From assembly GCA_037447655.1 (NCBI GenBank), contig JBBHKE010002873.1, positions 263,695 through 308,629 of the forward strand: DNA of 44,935 nt, read 5' to 3'. Shown here piece by piece: positions 38,871-44,935 of the stretch; within the stretch, counting starts at the first letter, position 1; every line of letters begins with the position of its first letter. This DNA is from Zygnema cylindricum (taxonomy: Eukaryota > Streptophyta > Zygnematophyceae > Zygnematales > Zygnemataceae). The translations under genes were made by a program, and so were the position numbers. The notes below the pieces were generated by a model. It was given only the letters and a program-made list of their open reading frames with translations, did no database searches and was not told the DNA's origin.

Positions 38871-40653
38871 TCTGTTGCTTCATCCAGCTGTGACATTGGT
38901 CACAGTAGCACATTGTATCTATACAAAAGGACTTAAGAGTGATAAAGTCATTTTTTCTAGCCAAGAAGCAGACATATGGAAGCTCGTGTTGCTGCAGATT
39001 GGCCGTAGTTCTGCATACTGTAATATCACAATTGTTGTTCCGTATTACCGAACTGAATCATAGAACTGTCAACAATATTGATGGCCGGCTCAGCTATGTC
39101 TTTCTTTTTCTAAATAGTAAATGTTATTCAAGGAGCAAGCTGAGTTTTTGTCCATTGCCTGTATTCGTAAAGCAGTTCAATGTAACTGAATGAAAAGTCC
39201 GTTATCGACTTATCTTTTTTTTGCAGCCAAAATGTTTTATGAACGCACTTTAAAAAAAATTGAGCACTTCATATGTTCAGAGAGTTTTGTGCATTCGTTT
39301 GACACAATGGGTATGGGTAACATTCGCTATAAATGTTAATTATCTGGTATGCAAGGCATGTATTCAATCACTATATTAATCATTGTTGAACGGTCAATGT
39401 TGAAAATTGAAAACGATTCTACTAATTAAAGTTGTTTTACGTTTGGACTTACAAAAAGATTGAAACTACAAATGCGTTTGTTCATTGGAGAAATGTGCAA
39501 TTTATTTTAAATGTATCAATGTACATTATGTCGAGTTTGAGGTAATGGCTTCAAATGATACAAAATGTTGGAAAATGTCTATGGCCTTTTTCATGTAGAT
39601 TACTGTTTCCTAAATCCCTCTTCCCCCTCCCTCTTCCCCTCATCCTCCTCTCTCCCGCTACCTCCCACATCCCCATCCCTCTCCCTCTCTCTCCTTCTAC
39701 CCCCATCAATTTTGCTGTGTCAAAATTGCAACAGCCTTCTCATGCCTTTTTGTGAATGCTCATTCGTTTCCGAATTTCGCATGGGCAATCCTTTGTGATA
39801 CGTGTTTTTGTTCATGATTTGTTAGATTTTTTAAGATTGTTCTTAAAAAAGCTGAGTTTCAAAAAGATTGTCAACCATTAGGTCGATTTTTAAGTAATAA
39901 ACACAACACGAATGTCAATGGTTTTGGTTTTCGATTTCGTTTAAAAATGTATTCGAGATTTTTGTTTGTTACAAGATTTGTAAAATGGTGGTACACCATT
40001 CACCACTATTAGTTAGTCAGAAGGTTTTTTAACAAAATGGAAATGTAATGTAGATCTCTATAGGAATGGGTTACTGCAAAATGCACTTAACCAAAAAAAT
40101 GTATCTTCCGTTTTTTTTAACGATCTCTACTGTTATGCAAAACATAGTTTTTATAATTTATGAACAAGTGTTCTGAATGAATAATTTTTCATTTTTCATT
40201 TTTCATTCGTCATTTCATTAGAGTCTTATGTTTTAGAGCATAATTGAACATGTTTAATGTACTCAAAAGGCCACGTGGCACATTACAGGGCCATGCTGTG
40301 AAAGGAGTACTATTTACATGGTTAATGCCTCAGTAACAGTGTAAGTTTCGTATCCTTGACCATTGGCCATTCCATGGTTCTCCATGAATATTCATTGGAT
40401 CTGATTTCCAATTCTTCCTCCTCTCCTCTCCTCCCTCTCCCTCCCTCTCCTCTCCCTCTGTACTATTTTCCACCGTACTGTTTGTTAACTAGTCTTTTGA
40501 TCCTTGCAAAAGTCTGAAGCTGCTTTACACTTCAAATGCCACAATGTGGCTTCCGAATGTATGCCAAGCATGCTTTAGCTACTTTATTTTTCTTACTTTT
40601 TGGTCGTTTCTAATGGACTGGCTGATACAGGACTCATTCAGCATTTTGTCAAA
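38871..40653. promoter_or_regulatory. 5' flank of the beta-helix gene
   Basis: About 1.8 kb of AT-rich sequence without recognised exons. Pyrimidine-rich tracts occur at 39608-39700 and 40410-40460 ('ctccctctccctccctctcc'). 'Tcatttttcatttttcattcgtcattt' lies near 40190. It should hold the promoter of the next gene; no core element was identified. Confidence 0.45.
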
Positions 40654-43506
40654 ATGAAGTACCTTAGTAGTGTGGTTTTTCTTCTTTGGTTATCTGCAAT
40701 TTCATCTTCAGCACAAACAGATTGTGGTTTAATTGGTAAGTGAACCTTCCTGGTAGCCACAAGAAAGTAGATCTGCTTTTTCTGTAAAAGTAATGCACAT
40801 TGTTCATTCATTTTAAGAGGTGAGTTTTATACAACTTTAAGTTCACAAATGCACAATATACCAAGCACAAGATACCAAAGTTACTCTAACCTTTTTGTGC
40901 AAATATCAAAATTATTTGAAACTTTGTATGTTGTCAATGCAGCAAATAATGTCGACGAGCTTCAGAATTTTACACAAGATGGAGGTCCAGGAGGCACAAT
41001 TTTAATTGCCTTTCCTTACGCTCAACTAAATTACTCTCTTTTAATAGAAACCCCGAGTAGGTTAGTTTGCTCGGGACGATTTGGATGTGTTTTTGATGGG
41101 AGTCTTCTTGGAAACTCTGGGGATCCAATAATACAAGTGACTCAAAATGCCGGAATTGTTTCATTTCAAGGGATAACCTTCAACAATGGAAAGCAAACAG
41201 TAAGTTTTGTTGTTTGAAGATCTGTTTTATAGACTTAGGAGGAACGAAATTTTGTACGGATCTATTGCCCAGGAGGATGGTATATACTGTAATTTTTTTG
41301 GAATTCTGGTATTGTTGGTATTGGTTTTGTATTGCTTTACATGTTTCAGATAATGCAGGTTTTGATCTTTGATAATTGAAGGTAGAACGTACCTTTCACA
41401 TTAAATAAGTATGTATTTCTCATTCTCAGAAAAAAAACTGAGAATTTTTCTTGTATTCTTCTATGATTATTCACTTTATTGCATGTAAATAGTTCACTGT
41501 TCTTTGTTTGATTCTCTTATTGAAGTTTTCCTCTTGAAGCTTGCCAGTTTCTTATTTCCTTACTTTCTCATTGTGGCATGATTTCTATCTCTACAGTAAT
41601 ACTCCTGTATTAATCACCTTCTCAATTTTTTCTCTTATTTTCATAGGATTGTATCAGCAGTGGAGGAGGAAATGTGATCAACTTGTTTTCCTGTTCTCTC
41701 ACTTTAGAGACAAATGATGTGAGATTTCTCAAGCCTACATTATGAGATTCTGAGATATTGATGCAAACTTCTCCTTCAAAAGTATTATATCATAACAGTA
41801 TTTCGTTTTTTGTTTTTATCTGCGAAATTAAACTTCTCTTTCTTGTCGCATCTAATATGGTTGTAGAGTATCTGTGTTTGTGATGTTTTAGTTAGACAAT
41901 TTTAATTTTTGGTTTTTGGTTCTGCAAAGAATTTTTGCTTTTGAAAAACTTGTTTCATATGGATACCTTTTTCTAAAGAAATCTTATCAAGGCAGGAAGA
42001 TAAGAGAAGAGTTAACTTGAGGCTTTATTTATAAAGTAGACGGACTTGACTAAACTTTAGCGAGATTTTTTTTTTTTGAAAGAGTGTATGGCAGACTAAT
42101 GCTTCATTTGAATCATCGGACTGCTTTTAGAATGGCATGGTTTTCCCTCGAGAATATATTGCTCACTATAATTAAGCAGGCTTTTCTTGTCACGTTTATG
42201 GTTGTTTTACCAATGTTTCACTCTTATTGACGAATTCCTCATTGTTAGTAGTATCCCACGTTAACTCATGTGTTGTACTGAATAGATATGCCAATTCACT
42301 TTTAGAAACTATTAAAAAGACTTTACTTATAAATAATGTGGGTCATAGTTGTAGTGAATTTAGTTGCTTTCAACACAAATTCATGAGTAAGGATATTTGG
42401 AGACTAGTAAGGTAACTATTTGAGTACAATAATTTGCAATCTAAGTACAAGAGTTACCGTTTAACATTACAGTTCACTATTTGGATACCAGATTTGATAT
42501 TAGATACAGACTCGGGATCTTGTTTGAATAGACTCAAATTTGCAAAAAGTGACGACCACGTTCAGAAAACCGGCAAGGAATCCTTCCAGTTTCTTTAAGT
42601 CAAAGGCGTTGATGTTTTTTTTTGTGTGTTTTTGTTGAACCCTTTTTTGTTTTTCCTTTCCTTTTTAACATTCCAGGATAATAGTCGGAATTTTGCGGCT
42701 GTGGAAATTGAACCTTCGGATTCTCTTAATGTCTTCAATAGTTTTTTCTTCTTACCATCGTCAGCGAAGGTTTAAAATCCTTCCCATTTTTTTACTTTTC
42801 TTCATAAAAATCCTGTTTATTTTTTATTTTTTTGTCTTCCTGAATGAGACAAAAATTTGAAAGGTCGGTCGGTTATATGAACAGTTTTTGGAGTTTTGTT
42901 TTTCTTGAAAGGTGGCGTGTACCTCCATCCTACCTTCATTTCTTTTAAAACCTCGCTATCAGGTTTCCAAAAAGATATACAAAAAGCTCTATGAAAGCTT
43001 AGGAAAAGAAAGCTTGTAAGAATGTGTTACAATTTTTTCACAGAATTTTAAATTTTTTGCTGAAGTTTTCCACAAAGATTTTCGAATGCTTTATGCAATT
43101 TTTGCAATAGCTTCTTCGAATGCGTTATAAAATTTTTAAATCAACTTTTAAACTACAACTTTTTACTTTCCATGGCGATTTTTTTCCCACCGAGAAAACA
43201 ACTCAACTCATGAAACAACTAAATTCTTTGAAGGGAAGAGATATAGTGGGCTATACAAGGGGAAGGAATGGTAACTATCAAGAGGTTCATACATTAATAG
43301 CTATCAAGCGAACTAAATTGCATTAAAATCCCTTCAATTTCATCTACTTAAACTCGATTTCTTTAATTTCCTTTTTGTTTATAGCACATTTTTTCTTTTT
43401 TCTTTTGTTTGGATTTCCCAGACAGGATATGTCGGTATTGATGCCAATCAGAACACTGGAGGTCTCAATCTCTGTAATACCTATTTCTCCACCAGTGGTA
43501 ATGTAC

Positions 43507-43545
<39 letters not shown>

Positions 43546-44935
43546 CCCTCTCCCTCCCTCTCTCTCCCCCTCTCCCTCTCCCTCTCCCTCCCTCTCCCTC
43601 TCCCTCTCCTTTCTCCCTCTGTCTTTCAACTATATGTTCTAATTTTTTGCAAGCAACAACTTTTTTGCTAAATAACTAGGAGAGGTCTCTTCGTTCTCCC
43701 TCTCTATATCCTCTCTCCTCCCTCCCCCCTTTGTGTTTCTTTTCCTATACTTGCTCAACCAGTGATAATTTTCAAACCTTTGAATTAATCAAACTATTAG
43801 TAGTTTATTTATTTATTTGTTTATTTATTTATTTATTAATTTGTACTTGATTTTTGTATGTGGGTTCCACAGCCTCCTCAGACTTATGATATTGTCGTGA
43901 ATTTTGCAAAAAATCGGTCTAAATTCAGTTTTTGCAATTATTTTGTAAGTATACAAACAAGTTTATAAATATATATATATATATATATATATTTTTTTTA
44001 GAAGGATATAAGATTTCACTATGTATTTTTACTATTAAAAATAAAGATAAGGGATTTTCCACAATGTGACAGAAAAGCCTGTGTATTTTTTTTTTTTGTT
44101 TTTCCTATTGATGAAAGACTACCTAGTTTGTGGACTCAGTCATTTTTTTATTTATTCATTTTTATACAAAGGATTTTTCCAGAAAAAAATTTACAAATTT
44201 GTCTTCTGGTCTTTGGATTGTATCTTGTTGGTTAGGAATTTTACCACCTGTGGAAACACTAAATCAAATTAACATATCCAAATCTGACAAAAACCTAAAA
44301 GTTTTTTTTTCCGTAAAATATTGGATTTTTTGTAAACTTGTTGTTGCATACAAAAAGAGGCAATCAACTTTTTTATATAAATTTTCATTCCTTTTTTTGC
44401 TACTTACAAAGGACTAAATTTGGTTATCCAAATTTTCTGCTTCTAACTTGTTACAGACCACAAATGGAAATTCACAAGTGAACCAAAATTATTATATTTA
44501 TGATTCAAATGGTTCATTCACAGGTATTATTTCTGAACTGGACTTCAGAAATTCTTCTCTCTCTCCCTCTTTCTCTTTCTACTCTCTCTCTCCTTCCCTC
44601 CCTCCTTCCCTCCCTCCCTCCCCCCCTCCCTGTTGGAGAACTGTCAACTTTGGACTCCACACATGTGTATCGCGCTGTAAGCTGGTTCGCCAGTGCGCCG
44701 CTAAATCGCCGTATAAATTCGGTATTAGGCGCTTGCTTACACATCGGCCGGGTAGCTTCTTGGGCCCTGGACACACTTGGCATGTGATCGAGATGGTTGA
44801 CTCGATGGGCCGGCTACACATTCGTTCGCGGATTATGGCTTAAATATGCCGCTAAATCGCCGCGTGACCGCTTGGTCGAATGTCGCGCTATGTGTACACA
44901 CCTCAGGTTTCAACTGTCAAGAGGTTGTCCCTCCC
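40654..44935 (+). CDS. Secreted parallel beta-helix (pectin-lyase-fold-like) protein, 5' part
   Basis: Exons: 40654-40735, 40943-41199, 41647-41718, 42677-42769, 43422-43502, 43873-43944, 44457-44523, and a likely eighth starting 44907 and leaving the window. Phases are consistent (1, 0, 0, 0, 0, 0, 1). Exon 1 encodes a signal peptide (hydrophobic VVFLLWLSAI, then SSSAQTDCG). Later exons are rich in Asn, Gly, Ser, Phe and Val with beta-helix features: CSGRFGCVFDGS, IVSFQGITFNNG, NVINLFSCSLTL, GGLNLCNTYFSTSGN. Exons 3-6 are 24, 31, 27 and 24 codons, about one helix turn each, and all phase 0. The fold resembles polymorphic outer-membrane-type or pectate-lyase-like proteins; enzymatic residues cannot be judged. 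Extracellular or cell-wall location is inferred. The exon 4 donor (gtttaa) is weak. Confidence 0.78.
43509..43620. repeat. CT microsatellite
   Basis: (CT)n followed by 'ccctctccctccc' variants just after the exon 5 donor. Pyrimidine-rich; not coding. Confidence 0.95.
44655..44905. mobile_element. GC-richer insertion in the last visible intron, possible MITE
   Basis: About 250 bp with higher GC than its surroundings. The ends 'acacatgtgtatcgcgctg' and 'cgcgctatgtgtacacac' are imperfect inverted repeats, and 'gccgctaaatcgccg' occurs twice (44697, 44849). No coding capacity. It directly precedes the proposed exon 8 acceptor (cctcag). Confidence 0.55.

Noticed and set aside
43505-43671. Coding frame over the CT microsatellite
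   Set aside because: The frame continues past the exon 5 donor gtacgt into simple repeat; the next exon joins in phase at 43873.
1-44935. tRNA or rRNA genes
   Set aside because: No cloverleaf with A and B box words and no rRNA-like conserved stretch was recognised on either strand by eye; a tRNA scan and an rRNA profile search would be decisive.

Overview
The window is nuclear DNA of a eukaryote. Every recognisable protein is split by GT-AG introns, intergenic and intron DNA is AT-rich and packed with small repeats, and there are many non-autonomous transposons. The gene content (a Rubisco-LSMT-type SET methyltransferase with a transit-like N-terminus, a ZOP1-type splicing factor, a GT10 fucosyltransferase of plant type) suggests a photosynthetic eukaryote of the plant or green-alga sort. 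That placement is inference. No organelle, bacterial or viral genes were seen.

Five protein genes can be assembled by joining exons whose phases and splice sites agree. From left to right: (1) the 5' part of a GT10 alpha-1,3-fucosyltransferase on the minus strand (3074 down past 970), divergent from (2) a 9-exon SET-domain methyltransferase on the plus strand (4665-13011, 514 codons). The last exons of gene 2 are repeated downstream as a 2.5 kb 3' duplicate (14687-17223). (3) A 5-exon ZOP1-like zinc-finger/OCRE protein lies on the plus strand (22051-25917, 314 codons). (4) A DUF3228-type protein lies convergent to it on the minus strand (about 32313-27129); its conserved blocks are spread over seven exons, five of them well supported. 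(5) A secreted parallel-beta-helix-like protein begins on the plus strand at 40654 and runs off the right edge.

Between the genes lie transposon-derived regions. 17221-18072 is a long foldback element starting exactly at the end of the SET duplicate. 18490-19306 is a frameshifted LINE-type reverse transcriptase relic. 19594-21915 is a run of abutting TA-flanked MITEs arranged as two large palindromes. 32840-37640 is a nest of PIF/Harbinger-like elements with TTA/TAA target duplications, one insertion of which has an intact empty-site paralogue in the window. About 1 kb is duplicated at 35982-36972 and 37739-38752.

The most unusual signal is in the introns. In at least three of the five genes, a short segment spanning an exon-intron boundary (branch/pyrimidine tract, AG and the first exon bases, or the last exon bases and the GT) recurs as one to three degenerate tandem copies in the neighbouring intron. 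The clearest case is ZOP1 exon 2, whose acceptor is echoed three times upstream and whose donor is echoed once downstream. In other introns, minisatellites end right against the 3' splice site. Introns here seem to grow by tandem duplication anchored on splice junctions, leaving decoy splice sites.
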